Origin: Zeugodacus cucurbitae
Lineage: Eukaryota > Arthropoda > Insecta > Diptera > Tephritidae
DNA: 64,000 nucleotides
NCBI RefSeq assembly: GCF_028554725.1
Contig: NC_071671.1
Location: 57,120,501 to 57,184,500, forward strand
Direction: 5' to 3'
Numbering within the stretch: position 1 is the stretch's first letter; each line of letters opens with the position of its first letter. Made by a program: the position numbers and the translations under genes. The notes below the pieces were generated by a model, which was not told the DNA's origin, did not search any database, and saw nothing but the letters and a program-made list of their open reading frames with translations. Positions 36,901-49,450 of this stretch are shown here, piece by piece.

Positions 36901-39900
36901 ATTTTAATTATTTTTTTAAATATAAATTTAATAAGAATGGCAACTCTATTTTAACATATTTTAATAGAAATAATCTATAATATTTGTTGTCGTTTATAGA
37001 TTTGCAGATTTAATTAATTGTTTATTTTGTTTTGTTTTTTTAAATGTGATTTATAAACAGGTGGCAACGCCACAAATTGACATCAATTCAAAAAAGTTTT
37101 GTATTATTAAACAAAGAAAACATTATATACATCTATTTATTGGTCTTTTACAGTGAAAATCTAATATAAATTTCTAATTTAATATTTCAGTTAAACGTTT
37201 GAGAACCACTGGCCAATCAAATATGAGGTGAAAGTGAGAAATTTTGTTTTCTTAAGGCACAATATTATTACCAAAAATACTATTTTTTATCCATAACATA
37301 ATTATCCAGTTGCGATACTTTAGAGAAACATTTCTGAAGACAAGAGAACCCTTTTAGAGTTCTAAGCCAAGATTTGGAAATAATTTCAAGTTCCCATTAG
37401 ACACAAGCTTCAATGCTTCTTGGGTGACCGATAATTTTTTCATCTTTCGTTCAAATTAATTCAAAAACAAAAACAAACACTTATCACCTCATAAAAATCA
37501 GCATTGACAAATGGAAAATTCCAAACGCTATGGCAGGGTCACCGCAAACAAAAGTTTCAAATGCCAACCAAAGTGCAACTGTCAAAACGCAAAGCATTTC
37601 GGAGCAACAAAAAATAACCAAGCAAGTATGGCACATAAATTGCTTTGACAGCAGGAGTCAAATACCAAAGCGACAGAGTGTCAGTCAAAGGCAAAGCGGA
37701 CACAAGGTGTGCGAGCGGGTGGCAATGCTGATGGCAGCAGCAAAGAATGCAAATCACAGACATGAAATCATCGCAATTTTTGCATTTTCTGTAACTATTT
37801 TTTGATTTGTTGTTTTTATTGTATTTTTGCAACAACAATTGCAGTGGCTGCAACAAGTACTCGCAACTGTTGTTGTTCGCCTGTCAGCGTGCACTCAACT
37901 AACTGACAGTGACAGAACACAACAGCCAACAGTCAGGCAGTCAGCCAGCGAGCGAGCGCACTGATAGCACAGCACTCCCACGAAAGCTTGGCGATTTGAA
38001 ATTCTTGCACAGTTAGCCCAGAACTGTCCGAATGGCTTATTGGTAATGTCATCACTTCATGCTGATGCTAACTAACAGTGTACTACTACTGAAGCTCGAG
38101 ACTTCCAAAGCCAAAGTCAGTTGTAAATATGAATGCCAGTGAAGCGCAAAAACAATAAAAATAACAACAGCAAACAGTAAATAAGTAATAGATGGCGTGT
38201 TTGACAGCAACGAACTTCTAAGCAGCCACCAACAATCTAAGCAACCATCATCCACCAGTTATTTTGGTTGCATCTAGTGGAGCAGCAATCAGCGCTTGTC
38301 TAACTAACTGTCCAGCAAGCAAGCTAACTAGACACCTATGCACGAGTATGTTTCGGCTGACTGCCTGACTATCTGCATAGTTAACTGGCTGTTTGATTGC
38401 TTGGTCGGCCGGTTGGCTGGCTTTCCTGGCTGTGGCCGTTTGCCAAATGAAGTAACTGGACTGTCTCAACTGGCTGCGTGTCTATCTTGGTTATGCTATC
38501 ACTCGTTGCACTCGACTGTCTGCCACGTTCGCTTTAAGCCAACAACAACAATTCTAGGTACTACAGGCAATATTCTAACCTAACTACAGTCGACGTGATA
38601 AGTATGCGCACACAATGGGAAACCGCAAAACGTTTTCTTTTCTTTTTCTTTTCTAATTTCTAGCTGGTTGTTCTTGCGGAGAAATCAAGATCATTGTTTT
38701 CTTCTGGTTTAGTTTCTGCTTCTTCTTTTTTATTTGTTTTTATTAATTTAATTTATTTTTTCTTTTTTAACTACAACACGCTTCCACCACTTTCATGCTC
38801 TGTTAACTGATTAACCATGTTGGGGCATTGCTTTGCTGGCTAGCTCTTGCTCTGTTGTTGTTGCTATGCATCATTGTTTTTGGTGTGCAAATAAAATTTA
38901 ATTTAGTGTCCGTTCTGGTGAAAAGAAAAGCTCCTATGATTTTGGAATAATAAAATCAGCCACACGAAATTGGCAAGCCAGTTGCGCGAAATCTGATTAG
39001 AGAAACGAAAGAAGCGGCAAGAAATGAACAGGAATTTATAAAAAAAAAAAGAAAAAACCATTGAACGGTCATTAAATATGCGAAGTCTACCTCACCGTTA
39101 TTGTTTTCTTTTTCGCATTATTTTTCTTGTATATTTATTCTTCCAAATGTTTCCTCTTTGCTTTGACATTCCCAATACTTCTTGTTTAATTTTTGAACAG
39201 AACCCTAAAAGTGGGCTTCATATTTAGTATCTGAGCTGGAAGCATTATTTTTCTCTTTCTTCATCAGAAACTACATTTGTATTTTCACTTTCGTTTATTA
39301 TTTCCTATATTATTATATTTAGTAAATTTTTCAACATAACCCTAAATGTAGGCAACACTTCAGATAGTATCCGAGCCTGCAGCATTATTTTTGTCTTTTC
39401 GAACAGTTTTTTAATATGTTTTAGAAACTGCTTCACCTCACTTCACATACACGTTTAATTCTATTGTTTATTATAATTATTTCTTCATTTCTGTGATGTT
39501 ACTCATCTAATTAGAAAAAATTTCAAAGTAATCCTAAATGTAGGCAACACTTTAGTTTAAATTTAGTGTAATTTAGTAAAGTCACACACCTAAAAATATT
39601 AAAAAATGAAAATGATGTCCTTTTGTAGGAAAATATATTCTTCAATGCCAAAATTTTTTTCTGAATAACTATATAATATTGAAAAAAATATGAACAAACT
39701 ACTAAGTAGTACTTAAGAAAACTATTGTAAATTATTATTTTTTTATAAAACAAGCTTTGTGCTAATATTCACTTACCAATATGTTGTGTATACATCAAAT
39801 CTTTCGCGTAATTCTATAAAACATTTCGCTATTTTTCCCGGTTCCATACCAGAGTTGATTAACTGTTTCAGGAGCGTCGAGTTGAACTCATAAATCTCTT

Positions 39901-42357
39901 CAATATTTGAGAAGAGTATTTTCAGTTCGTCATAACGTAGGCAGGCACGTTCCTTCCAATCCGAGAGATAACTGCAAAATTTGATATAAAAGTTAGAGAA
40001 TTAAATTGAAATATTTGAGAGAAAAAAATAAAGGATACTTGTCAAATAAGAGGAATTCAGAGTTGCTCAATAAAATTTTTTTACTCACCCTTTAATGACC
40101 TGCCCCAAGTCTTCCACAAAACTGCGTTCAGAGTCGACTATCTCCAGCATAGCACGCTCCAAAACGCTCATACCACTATGTGGATCCATAAGTTCGTTCT
40201 CACTTTGATCCGCGAGACTCTCAACACTCGCCAAATACGATGTGGCCAGTTTGCCGTTTAAATGATCCGAACCGGAACTTGAACTGGACGATGTTGAGCA
40301 AATGGATGAAGAAGACAGCGGACGATGTTTGAGTTTGGCAATATCCGGTAACATTGGACCACCTTTACGCGACTCTTTTGGCGAGAACTTTGACTTAATA
40401 TCTGTTAGACGATCCAAACTCTCTGCCGACATTTTGCTCGCCTCCTCAAGCTCTTCTAGCTGTTGCGCGGTGGGCAATTTAATTGGTACCGCACCACCCA
40501 ATGTGTTGGCCTTCGCTGCCAGGCTTTTAGAGCGTGCATAGGTCAGCATGGGTGAACCGGACACCGTCGAGGCGCACGCTGCCGATGAGCTGCGCACTAA
40601 AGGTTTAGAGATCACTGGCTTATTAATAGCTTCGATGAGTTCAACACTTGTCATGGATGAGTTCATGGTATCCTTTTCGCTGAGCGTAAGTGTGGCGAGT
40701 TCGTTTGTGATTAGTGGATAATTCAGAGTTTCAACAAAGTCAGTGGGTGACAAAGGTGCTGTGGCGATGAACTCTTTAGACGGTATTGGTGGCGGTGTAT
40801 TGAGCGCGGTAGCGACATTATTATTGTTGTTGCTTTTATTATTATTATTGTGATTACGGTTTTGATGTTGTTCCACCGTCAGCGGTAAGCTAGTTGGTGG
40901 CGACGGTGTACAAGCGGCGGTTATCATTTGCGATGTTGTGGCCAATTGCTCCATTTCAATTAGTTTAATACTTTCTTGGCGTTCATAATTCGGCAGTGAC
41001 AACTTGTAGTTGGTGCTAAAGTTGAAAGCACCAAGCGGTTCTTGCGATTTTATGGCTGAGGTACGGTTATTTGTCGGTGTAACCTCACCATCGCCTATCG
41101 AAGCTTCCGCACACGGTATTGGCACCACAGCCGGTGTAGGTGGTTTCTTCAGATTACGCACGGGCTTCGCTTCAGGATACGAGTGAAAGTTAAGCGCATC
41201 CAAGTATTCCGAACTCGAATCGAAGGTCTCAACTAACTCGCTACCCGACTGTGTTAGCTTGCCGGTGATCTTGGAGAGCGGTATGTGTGAGAGCTTCACT
41301 TTGTGTATACTATTCGGTGTTGAAGTCGCGCTCGGCGGTGGCGCTTTCTTCACGTACCGATGATGCAACGCTGGCGATTGGAGCGGACTGGTTAAGTGCG
41401 TTGGTTGTTGCTGTAGCGCGTCTAGGTCCACAGTTTCCACGCGCTCCTCCGCATCCGTGTGTGTAATTATACGTTGGACATTCGGTGACAATATGCGTAT
41501 TTGATTGCGATGCTTGCTGGGACTGTTCAAACTGCTGTTGCTGCCCGAGCTGTGCAGAAATAGTGTTTCACGCGACAAGCGTGAGCCCGTTGGGCTATTA
41601 TGACAGCCGCTACCGCTTCCACTACCGCTGCTGCTGCTGCGTTGACTGTTTGAGAATGAGGAAGAGAGCGAATTGAGACTACGACTACTCTCACTGTAAG
41701 TCTGTTTTATGCTGTGATTATGGACGATGCTGCTGCTATAGTTTTTGTTGTTGCTGTGGCTATTGCTATAGGCGAGGTTAAGCAAGGCAAGCGCAGTGTT
41801 GCGATCGCTGCCAAAGCCGCTGTCTGTAGATGAACTCCAAGAAGCTAAAGCTTCTGGCGACTGTTCATTTGTCAGACGTTTTTGTAGCACCGGTGAAGGT
41901 TGTTGCTGTTTCTGTTGCTGTTGTTGCTGCTCTTCCCCTACAGCGTGACAATTACTCTTATTTCGATTGCTGTCACTACTATTACTGTTATTGTTGTTGT
42001 TATTGTAGCTGTCTATATGAAAAGTATATTCGACGCTTAACTTTTCCTCCGAGCTGAAACTTGAACTGCGACTACTCTGATTGCTGAGCGTCGGCGAGTC
42101 GCTGTGATTGCTTGCTGCGCTTACATTACCGTTAGAATGCACATCAATGCTACAGGCGTTCTCGTTGTTGTTGTATTCGCTTATTCTTATATTTTCGCCA
42201 CTGTTGCTGCTGTGCTGATTTTCATTACTATTATTATTATTATTATTGTTGTTGTTGTTGTTTGTGTTATTGTTAGTATTTTTGTTGCTGGCCTCGAGCG
42301 CACTCGTCAAGGTGTCGTAGATGCCCAAAAGCGATGGTGCCAATTCTGTGGAGCTGC
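25528..42357 (-). CDS. Rho guanine-nucleotide exchange factor, PLEKHG1/2/3-like (DH-PH), 5' end missing
   Basis: Seven exons joined on the minus strand: 42357-40089, 39971-39777, 36809-36644, 36567-36414, 35428-35286, 35127-34911 and 27953-25528. All introns start GT and end AG and the frame runs through every junction, giving 1855 codons before a TAA stop at 25530-25528. The product should catalyse GDP/GTP exchange on a Rho-family GTPase at the membrane or actin cortex. Visible order: residues 1-725 Asn/Gln/Ser-rich linker; about 726-910 a DH domain with YCTSYPEA and [19 protein letters not shown], the hallmark Dbl helix; about 915-1035 a PH domain (LTVLGELRQEGLL, VFLFDTMLIITK, WAQHIKGVILE); then a TPDKNTWKW motif and a long Pro/Ser tail with a run of seven prolines and PPKP/PLPP sites that may bind SH3 domains. 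The motif set fits PLEKHG1-3 rather than other Dbl proteins; I do not assign a fly symbol. The first exon begins at an acceptor (TTTGCAG), so N-terminal exons and the promoter are not identified. Confidence 0.9.
29599..30547 (+). mobile_element. mini-me/DINE-1-like repeat, copy 3, internally deleted
   Basis: It starts ACAAGTAAGGAAGGGCTAAG and ends TTGCGAGAGTATAAA, but the 5' inverted repeat and neighbouring sequence are missing: CTAAGTTCG runs straight into GATATATGGGGCC. The segment holding ACAACCGTTATGTGAAC near the 3' end is also lost. It lies in the last RhoGEF intron. Confidence 0.7.
32760..33119 (+). mobile_element. TTA-flanked MITE, family A, copy 2
   Basis: The terminal inverted repeats are AAGGCTTTTCACACA and TGTGTGAAAAGGCTA, followed inwards by ATCGATCAATT / AATTGATCAATT. 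Direct TTA repeats lie at 32757-32759 and 33120-33122. The interior is shared with copies at 45613 and 60382 (ACTGCCGGCTAC, TAAGAAGTTGGTAA). Non-coding; it lies in a RhoGEF intron. Confidence 0.8.
34911..35127 (-). CDS. RhoGEF exon F: second half of PH domain
   Basis: 217 nt between TTCACACAG and GTATGT. It reads QNNLMLSEHLSGEPTSFYVI and on to NRDQKRLWAQHIKGVILEKF; the Trp is the conserved PH C-terminal-helix tryptophan. It ends KLGDEE plus one base of an Asp codon. Confidence 0.9.
35286..35428 (-). CDS. RhoGEF exon E: first half of PH domain, acceptor duplicated
   Basis: 143 nt from acceptor TTTCTTGTAG to donor GTAAGT. It encodes ELTVLGELRQEGLLMEHNKP and then VFLFDTMLIITKSKEDNRLQ, the first strands of the PH domain. 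The first 27 bases and the acceptor are present a second time 67 bp further upstream in the transcript (acceptor at 35497-35496). Only the 35430-35429 acceptor leads to an open frame. Confidence 0.9.
35402..35535. repeat. 67-bp tandem duplication spanning a splice acceptor
   Basis: 35402-35468 and 35469-35535 are nearly identical. Each copy holds, on the minus strand, the polypyrimidine tract, the TTGTAG acceptor and the first 27 exon bases of RhoGEF exon E. They differ by one base in the polypyrimidine tract. Confidence 0.9.
35600..36290. repeat. Intronic minisatellite with GGTGGCAACTCT motif
   Basis: The motif GGTGGCAACT (one copy GGCGGCAACT) occurs at about 35613, 35729, 35839, 35954, 36089 and 36194, spaced 105-135 bp. 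A longer block around 35870-36030 recurs at 36115-36270. Related motifs lie at 36939 and 37061 in the RhoGEF intron between exons B and C, on the far side of two exons. Confidence 0.75.
36414..36567 (-). CDS. RhoGEF exon D: end of DH domain and DH-PH linker
   Basis: 154 nt between TTTCAG and GTGAGT. It reads NLRKHCDVKEVLQAYEIMRQ and continues to SGILDGWLGPG, the last DH helix and the linker to the PH domain. The final G starts a glutamate codon completed by the next exon. Minisatellite-rich intron DNA lies on both sides. Confidence 0.9.
36644..36809 (-). CDS. RhoGEF exon C: core DH helix
   Basis: 166 nt between TTACAG and GTAAGT. It encodes the CTSYPEAISLLTKLLQA stretch and the [20 protein letters not shown] signature of Dbl-family exchange factors, the part of the DH domain that contacts the GTPase switch regions. 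It ends on a complete codon (LLLD). Confidence 0.9.
36810..39776 (-). other. RhoGEF intron between exons B and C
   Basis: About 3 kb. It includes two copies of the GGTGGCAAC minisatellite motif near 36939 and 37061, and a less AT-rich stretch (37500-38600) with CAA/CAG-rich and ACTG/GACT-rich simple sequence that could be an internal 5' UTR or promoter for a shorter isoform. That idea is untested. Nothing else was seen. Confidence 0.6.
39777..39971 (-). CDS. RhoGEF exon B: middle of DH domain
   Basis: 195 nt between an acceptor (TTTTGCAG) and a GTAAGT donor. It reads YLSDWKERACLRYDELKILF and on to FIELRERFDVYTTYW, the second conserved DH region. Codon phases match exons A and C: a glycine codon is split at the first junction and a cysteine codon at the second. 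The reading frame is too short to stand out by length, and was found from the domain and splice sites. Confidence 0.88.
40089..42357 (-). CDS. RhoGEF exon A: low-complexity N-terminal region and start of DH domain
   Basis: The exon starts after an acceptor reading TTTGCAG at 42364-42358 and begins in phase, giving SSTELAPSLLGIYDTLTSAL. There is no ATG at the head of this reading frame (the first leucine codon is TTG), so this is an internal exon, not the start. It encodes long Asn runs (near 42270-42210), a Gln run (near 41930), Ser-rich stretches and a GSGSGSG tract, all typical of disordered fly proteins. It ends with LERAMLEIVDSERSFVEDLG, the first helix of the DH domain, and a GTGAGT donor at 40088-40083. 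A one-base-later acceptor choice is excluded by frame. Confidence 0.9.
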
Positions 42358-45300
42358 CTGCAAATGAACGAGAAGAAGAAGAAATCGGTTAGTTCAGTTG
42401 TAAATTAGATGAGCATGCATGAGTATAGTTAACGAACATGATTTGCATATCTGCGATAATGGTTTTCTAATGCAAAAGTTGAGTTAAAAATAGTTTGTAA
42501 GTATGTATTCATATATTAGTTGTATATATGAAGTAAGGTTGCCATCTTCATAGAAATTAAGGGATCAGTTCTTTACTGATTTCGATAATACGTTATTTAT
42601 ACATAGAAACCTCCATACCTCATACTAAATAACAGTCGGAAAGGTTACGAAAAGCGCGACTAATATCAACTTTCCCAAGAAGCCGTCTTAAAGAATCGAA
42701 GAATATTTATGAATCCCAAGGTTTCTTCGGTTACAGACAAAGAATAACTGAAGTCACAAACCCAACTTATCTAAATCTAGAATTTATAACAGCAATGGTA
42801 CGTGCTACGTGTAAAATTATCTACTAAGATCAAAACTCAGATCTTGTACTTGTGGTTCAATTACATTAGAATCTCCCTTAGGAATCTGAAATTCGAACAC
42901 TAAAGTGGCAAACGATCTTTATTGATCTTCACGAGAAAGCACGATCATAAAAAAAACACGTTATTTTGTACGGGCAAGTGAACTTAATCTATCCCCAAGC
43001 CTTTTAGTACTCTTTTGAAGGCACTTGAGTCAAGATGAAGTCTAACTTCAGCGAAAAGATCCGATTCGGTGGAAATTACACATATTATACTCCAACTGAG
43101 AGGTCAATTTATAATTTATCTGCCTTCTCTCCCGACATATCCGGTCGAAAAAAGAGGCCGCTAAAACGCCCGACAAATTCTTCACGTTCAATAAATTCAT
43201 GGTTCCAAGTGAGATCTAATTAAGAACATTTAAAAACTAAGAGGATTTGATGAATTTTCTACGTTTTTTCGACTCTAGCTGCGCAATAGTTTTCAAATTG
43301 GAACATTGGGAGCCGTGGAAGATATGCCGTCTCAATCGGTTGAAGAGATGGAGTTTCAAAGGTTCAGCATTGTCCGCGCAATCCTTGGATTCTATCAATA
43401 CCATTCTAGCAAGTTCCAGAAGGTGAAACCTCGAGGTTGCAAGGTGAGAAGTACCATTGAAGACTCCTACATTACTTAGATCCCTATTTCCTAAAGCGAG
43501 CTATAGTGTCCGCTATCAACACTACCCCAAAGAGTTTTTTATGAAGACGATTTTATGGTACGTTCTATGTTGATGATGTTACAAGATCTCAGGTGTCGCT
43601 ATAACGTCCATGGCTTGACACATCCCTTATTGGTGTGGGTCTGAGGAACATGAGAAGCGCTGGATATGTAAAAAAACCTGTTGAAATCATATAAAATTAA
43701 AACAAAATCTGGTGGCAACCCAGAAATGAAATACAATAGTAATGCAAATTGCAAGCCACTTCAATGCGACATACTTATTTTTATTGCTGTAGTCAATAAT
43801 GTTACACTAATTTATGTGGCATGCACAATATGTTCACCTGATTGCCACAAACGTTAACGAAATGTCATAGCAGTTGGCATAACTACCAAACAAGCACTGG
43901 CACATTTGTGGCAATCAGCTAAGCTGCCGGTCAGTTCGTCCGTCAGTTAGTCAGTCAAACAATTTGCAGCAAATACCATCAACTTTGTTGCAAGTGGCAC
44001 GCAGCACTTATGTACATTTCGTGGCGATTTTAACTGATGTGTTGCATGTTGAAGAACGTCTGCAATGATATTGAGTTGTTGTGCTCCACTAGTACTGGCA
44101 CTAAATATTTAACTGTATGTGTTTATGTGAAATTAAATTTGCATGCCGAAACGAACATGCCATAAGCGATTGATTGATGGCGGTAAACGAACTGACAGCC
44201 AAAGCCATAACCAGCGAGATGTGGCAGATTGGCAGTTGAAAAGTCAGCAAGTCTTTGTACAAATCATAAGCCTAGCACGAAGACTTTACGTAGACGTAGC
44301 GCTTGTCTAAACCCTACGAGCAGTAATTACACGCTTGACTTAGTTTAAGTTTATAATTGAAATAATAGTTTATTACGATTTTGTATGAGACTTGCAAGGG
44401 AAGAGCCATACTCGGGGATATGAGGGCGATCTTTTCTACTATCCACTCTAAGCATTATTAAATATGCAACATGTGTAAAATGCATCCCTGCCATTATATG
44501 TCAAAGAATTCAATTAATCAATTCGAGCATTTGAGTACTTCAGGACTAAGCGTTATTCTACAAGCTCATCGTTCTGTCTTCGGTTCCAGTTCTCCACATA
44601 ATTATATTTACATAGTGAGAGAGTGTAGGTGTCTGTGTTTGTGGCAAAAATACCTCAAGTTAAATCAATAATAATAACAAATTGTTGCATTTTCCATTGG
44701 CAATTTGCGTTCGCACGCATCCATCACTGACAGGCGAGCTATTGATTTCTGCATTGGTCCCTATTCAATACCTTGCCCAACACAGTATGTCATTATGCAT
44801 TTTACTTGGCATGCGGCATCGACATTGGCCGATTGATTTGAATAGTGATTTGAGCCGTTTATGCCGATGAATTGTTAACAGTTTTTGTGCACTTTCATGC
44901 TAAGGTAATCATTAACCAGGCGCAACGTAAATTTTTGCAACGAACTGGAGGGCGTCGTTTGGCCAGAAATGGTCATTGTGGCGCCAGAAATGTATAGAAC
45001 TAGTAATTTCTAAACGTAGAATGGGTGATTGTGAAAACATAATGGTATGAGCGAAGAAGTGGGTTTTCATCATAAAAATTAATTAGCATAAAATAATTCT
45101 AGCATTCATAGTTGTAAGATTCGTACTTATAGTCGGAAGAAGGGAATTTTCAAATTAAATATAGACCAGATTCTATTTGAAATAGAGACTAACTTTAGAA
45201 AAAAATTTCAATTTAACTCAAGTAGTTGTTGATTCTGGATCTTAAGATGAGTTTATAAATTAGAGTTGCCTGTTAAAAATTCAGGATTAATACTAAACTA

Positions 45301-48300
45301 TAGTCATAGATTCTAGATAAAAATGTTCTTTATATGTATGTTAAGATAGAATATGAAACCTTCATATATATCTTTTATCAGATAGTTTCATTAAGTTAAG
45401 TTCTATGAATTTTCCATTTCTGGTTCGTTGAAATGAATTCTGTTTGTTTTTCTAGATATTACATTTATCCAAAAAATTTACTCACTTATTCTAAACTCAC
45501 TGCATATAATATGGTAGTGAAAGGGTTAAGCTACTGTACTTGTAAATGAATAGATTCAACTTGAACTAATTTGAGACCGTACTTTACTCCAAATGATTTC
45601 ATATATAGCTTATAGTGTTTTCACACAGCCAAATTAATTGATCAATCAAAATTTTAATTGAGAAACCCTTGTTTGCCCTTCAAACTGCCGGCTACTCGAT
45701 AACCGATCAGCTGTTACATATTTTTGTTTTTGCTTTTCCTAAGAAGTTGGTAAGTTTCATCATCTGCTCGGTTTATTGATCAATTTGCTCCTGTGTGAAG
45801 CTATTAAAAATCGTTTCTCCTGACTCCTATAAAAATGGATCAATGTACATACATATGTCTAGATGTTTTAATCAATCCCCAAAGAAACCTTTCAAAGCAA
45901 ACTTTGGCGTTGACCAACGAATAAAAGATATCGAATTTACATCGATAATAGATATATAGAGCCAACGAATTCTTGTAAGGCTATGCATGGGTAGATAATC
46001 ATAAGTCAGATTGGTGTTGGGTACACAGGTTTTGAGCTATGCTATACCATTAAATATTCCGTCTTAATCGGGTCATCTTGGGCCTATTAGTGATCCCATA
46101 AAAAAAAGAACTAAAGAAACTATTTTGAATTGGCATCATAAAGGACAAGCATTTACAGCTGTACAAGTGGGATCCGTTGCGACCTCAAACAGCCTTCTAA
46201 ACTAACTTAACTTTGAGTTTTCAAGGGCTTGTTCTTCGATAGATACCTTCCTAAGATTGTTTTTTTTTTTTTAATTACCTTTGGAAAACTAATAATTAAG
46301 ATTCAAAGTGATACTTGACTCCGAAAAGTTCTCCATACCAGAATCAATGTTGGATTATTTATGTTAATAGATTTCATGGTGCTAAAAGAATGGATAATCC
46401 AAATAGCTGCGTTGGAAAACATTAGAGGAACTCCATACTGATCAATCCTATAAGATAGCCTCAAAGGTAATGCCTTCGATATCGAGAACAGTTGTTACAA
46501 GAAAGAATCTCTCAACACTTTGAGAAATAGCTAAGAAAACTTTCATATCAAAACAATCGATCCTTTAAGACAAAATTCTCTTAACGACACAAAAATCATT
46601 CGCAGTATTGATATTACCAAGGTCATCAAGCTTCAAGAAAAGAAGATATTATTACATTTATCAAAAAAGAATTAAACTAGTTCTTCACTCTCTCAACATT
46701 CTTAGGCAATATTCCAAGTAGATATTACATCCAAGCCAAGAAGGTAGCAACTAGCATACTGTTGCTGAGTAAATAAGACGTGATCGCTTCCTTGACTACC
46801 AACTAAACATACTCACACAGACATTCATATATACAAATGTAAATGCTGCATGCCACACTCATATCAGCTCATTACAATTAATCTAGCAATTGCTCAGTAG
46901 CTAAGCCACAAATAAACAGTTGTTAGGCAGCAAGTCGACAATGAACTGACACGTAGGCTGCATGGACAACACAGACACACACACACAAACACACTTCCAA
47001 ATATAATAGATAAAATGTAGCGAAGGCAACGCGCAGTAAGTTAGTGAGTTACCTACTGCAGTTGCATGCAACAAACAAACAGTAGCCAACGGCAACTCTA
47101 ATTGCAACATTGACGTTGCAGCGATTACAGACAGACAGCACAATGAAGCGAAGCGAAAAATGAATGGACCAAGTAGCGGCGGCTAAGCGTTGGACCGGCC
47201 ATGGAAGTGGTAAGTACGAGAAAATTGAAAACTTTGTGCCACTGACGTGATGCGCTAATTTCTGGTTGCCGACAACGGTTTACCGACTAACACTTTGTTA
47301 TTGTTGATGTTAGTATTGCTGTTTGTGTGTTGCATGTGGCATGTTGTGTGAAATTTTTGACAAATGCGAAGTTGTGTTACCGTTGTTGCAACTCAACGGC
47401 TCGACGGCTTTTAATTGAGGATGACTGAGTGGTTAACTGATGGACGCGGCGTACAAGTGGCAGACTAACTGATTTGGCAATAAACTAACGAATGTGGCAT
47501 GCTTTAAAATTAAACTAAATGAATAACTGTCTAACTAACTGACTGGCTGACTAACTGACTGGTTGACTGACTGACTGACACTGAGGCTTCAACTAATTAT
47601 TTACGCGCTCTACTTTTCATTTTGTTAACCATTTTGCCGAACAACTTAGCTCATTCATTTCGGGCATTCGCCAAAGACGGCAGTTGCGTGGGTTGTTGCT
47701 ACTATCCAACGAATCGGTTCGTGGTAGCACTTTGTGGCCGTAACAACTGACCCACTTGATTTTATGAAATTTGTGGCAGCCACTTGCTCATGTTACCCCA
47801 TGGTTGATGGACGGACAGCGAATTGACTTATGCCACAATATATGTATGTTGCAGCTTGAGTTTTTTGTTGTAGAGCACTTTTAAAAATGCTTTGCAGGCA
47901 AATTTCATTTCATTTCGCGCGTTGATGGGCAGACAGGTTCCGCGGCTTGAGCCAGAATACCTGTCAACACATCACAGCTGCCTGCCAACATATGGATACA
48001 CATTTACACGCTTTATATACAAATTTTAGCGCATAAAAAGCACGTTGTGGCAGATAATCTTCCGTACGTGGGCAGGTGTTGCACGAATTTCAAGCAAGCA
48101 GTGCTACCTCATCCAGCATAGGTAAGTGTGTGGCAGGTGCTTCGCATACGTTTGCATTTGTGGCATGCTCTATTTATGTTAAATTAATTGCCACAAATGT
48201 TAATTAAAAGCCGCATTTTGTTTGATTGCAGTGAAATTTTGCTGAAAGTATGTCCGCCAAAGCGACACATTTCGCATGATTGATTGACTGAGTGAGCGTT

Positions 48301-49184
48301 CAGATATTGATAATGAGAAGGCGTTGTGCTAATCTATATTTGCGTTCACTGGCGGTAGACAAGGTGAAAGTCGTTGCGCTGTGAAATCTTCTTTAATTTT
48401 TGCTGATTTGATACTGTATACTAAGAGTTATGCATATTGATTTATTATTATTTTTTCTTAAAAAAAATGAGAAACAGGCGAGACACTAGGTTTTTTCCTC
48501 AAATGGAAGACATTCTGTCATATAGTTTGCAATGCAAAACTCCGAAAAAGATGTAAACCTACGCTATAAGGATCACAACTCTTCCTAAATTACAGTTCCT
48601 CTTTCCTGTAACCCCAAAATCCATCCAAACAATATTTCAGAGATTTGAAGTTTTAATGGACGGAACTCTCCAGCGAACAGCTCTCTACTACACTACCTTG
48701 CCCTAACTTACATTGAATACTCGAAAACTCATCATTAGTGACATCTAGTTTGAGCTCTTTTTGAGATACCTTCAACCACCAGTTAACCAAAAAATACAAA
48801 CCAGGCCGAGTTCTTGAGATAAGTAGTATTTTTATTGCATCAAACAGCAACCATAACCTCTAGAGGACACTTAAGAATAATGGGTTATCTCGGTCAAGAA
48901 AAGTGAAGAATTGATCATACATTTTCAACAAAAAATGTTATTTAAATATATTATTCACAAGACGAAGGATTGCCACAATATTATGGGGTACACTACTGAA
49001 GGGGTCGACTTTGACCGTGCGAAAATCATGATGGTTCTGGAACAATAAACCGGATTTTTTTTTTCATACCGAAGAGTGGAGACACATCTAAGATGACTCT
49101 AGGTACCTGAGCTATAAACAATTACTTCACTAACTCACTTTCAGAAACTGGAAACCATAAAGATTTAAAGGTCCAACAACTACA
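42358..49184. other. Upstream intron or intergenic DNA, mostly unassigned
   Basis: This lies upstream of the first visible RhoGEF exon and is probably intron. It holds a short MITE copy (45613-45803), a CA-rich tract near 46965-46993, an ACTG-type simple repeat near 47520-47582 and an isolated GGTGGCAAC motif near 43711. No reading frame looks coding. Confidence 0.5.
45613..45803 (+). mobile_element. TTA-flanked MITE, family A, copy 3 (short form)
   Basis: The termini are TAGTGTTTTCACACAG and CTGTGTGAAGCTA, flanked by TTA at 45610-45612 and 45804-45806. At 191 bp it is about half the length of copies 2 and 4: the segment after GTAAGTTTCATC is deleted. Confidence 0.8.
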
Positions 49185-49404
49185 CCTGCGGCCACGCACA
49201 GCTTACCTTGCAAACATTTCTTGTGCACTTATATTAATCAATATTTTATAACGGCGCCTTTTGCGGTATCGAATTTTTTTATTTAGAAATAAGAAAGTTT
49301 CTACTTACTAAATACATTAAAACCAAACAATTTGAAGAAATCACGAAATTATGAAAAAAATTCGAAATAAGCAGGCGAAGTGGTAAGCTATGCGTGACCG
49401 CAGG
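49185..49404. mobile_element. 220-bp TIR element
   Basis: CCTGCGGCCACGCACAGCTT at the left is repeated inverted at the right with two mismatches over 23 bp (49185-49207 and 49382-49404). The interior is AT-rich and non-coding. I found no clear target duplication and cannot name the family. It ends 37 bp before the target duplication of RTE copy 3. Confidence 0.6.
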
Positions 49405-49450
49405 GTAGCTCCTGTGCTACTGAGATCGTTTTGGCCAGAGTGGATCGTAG

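Noticed and set aside
25528..42357. Start of the RhoGEF protein at the apparent first codon at 42343
   Set aside because: That codon is TTG and the reading frame continues upstream to a splice acceptor, so it is an internal leucine.
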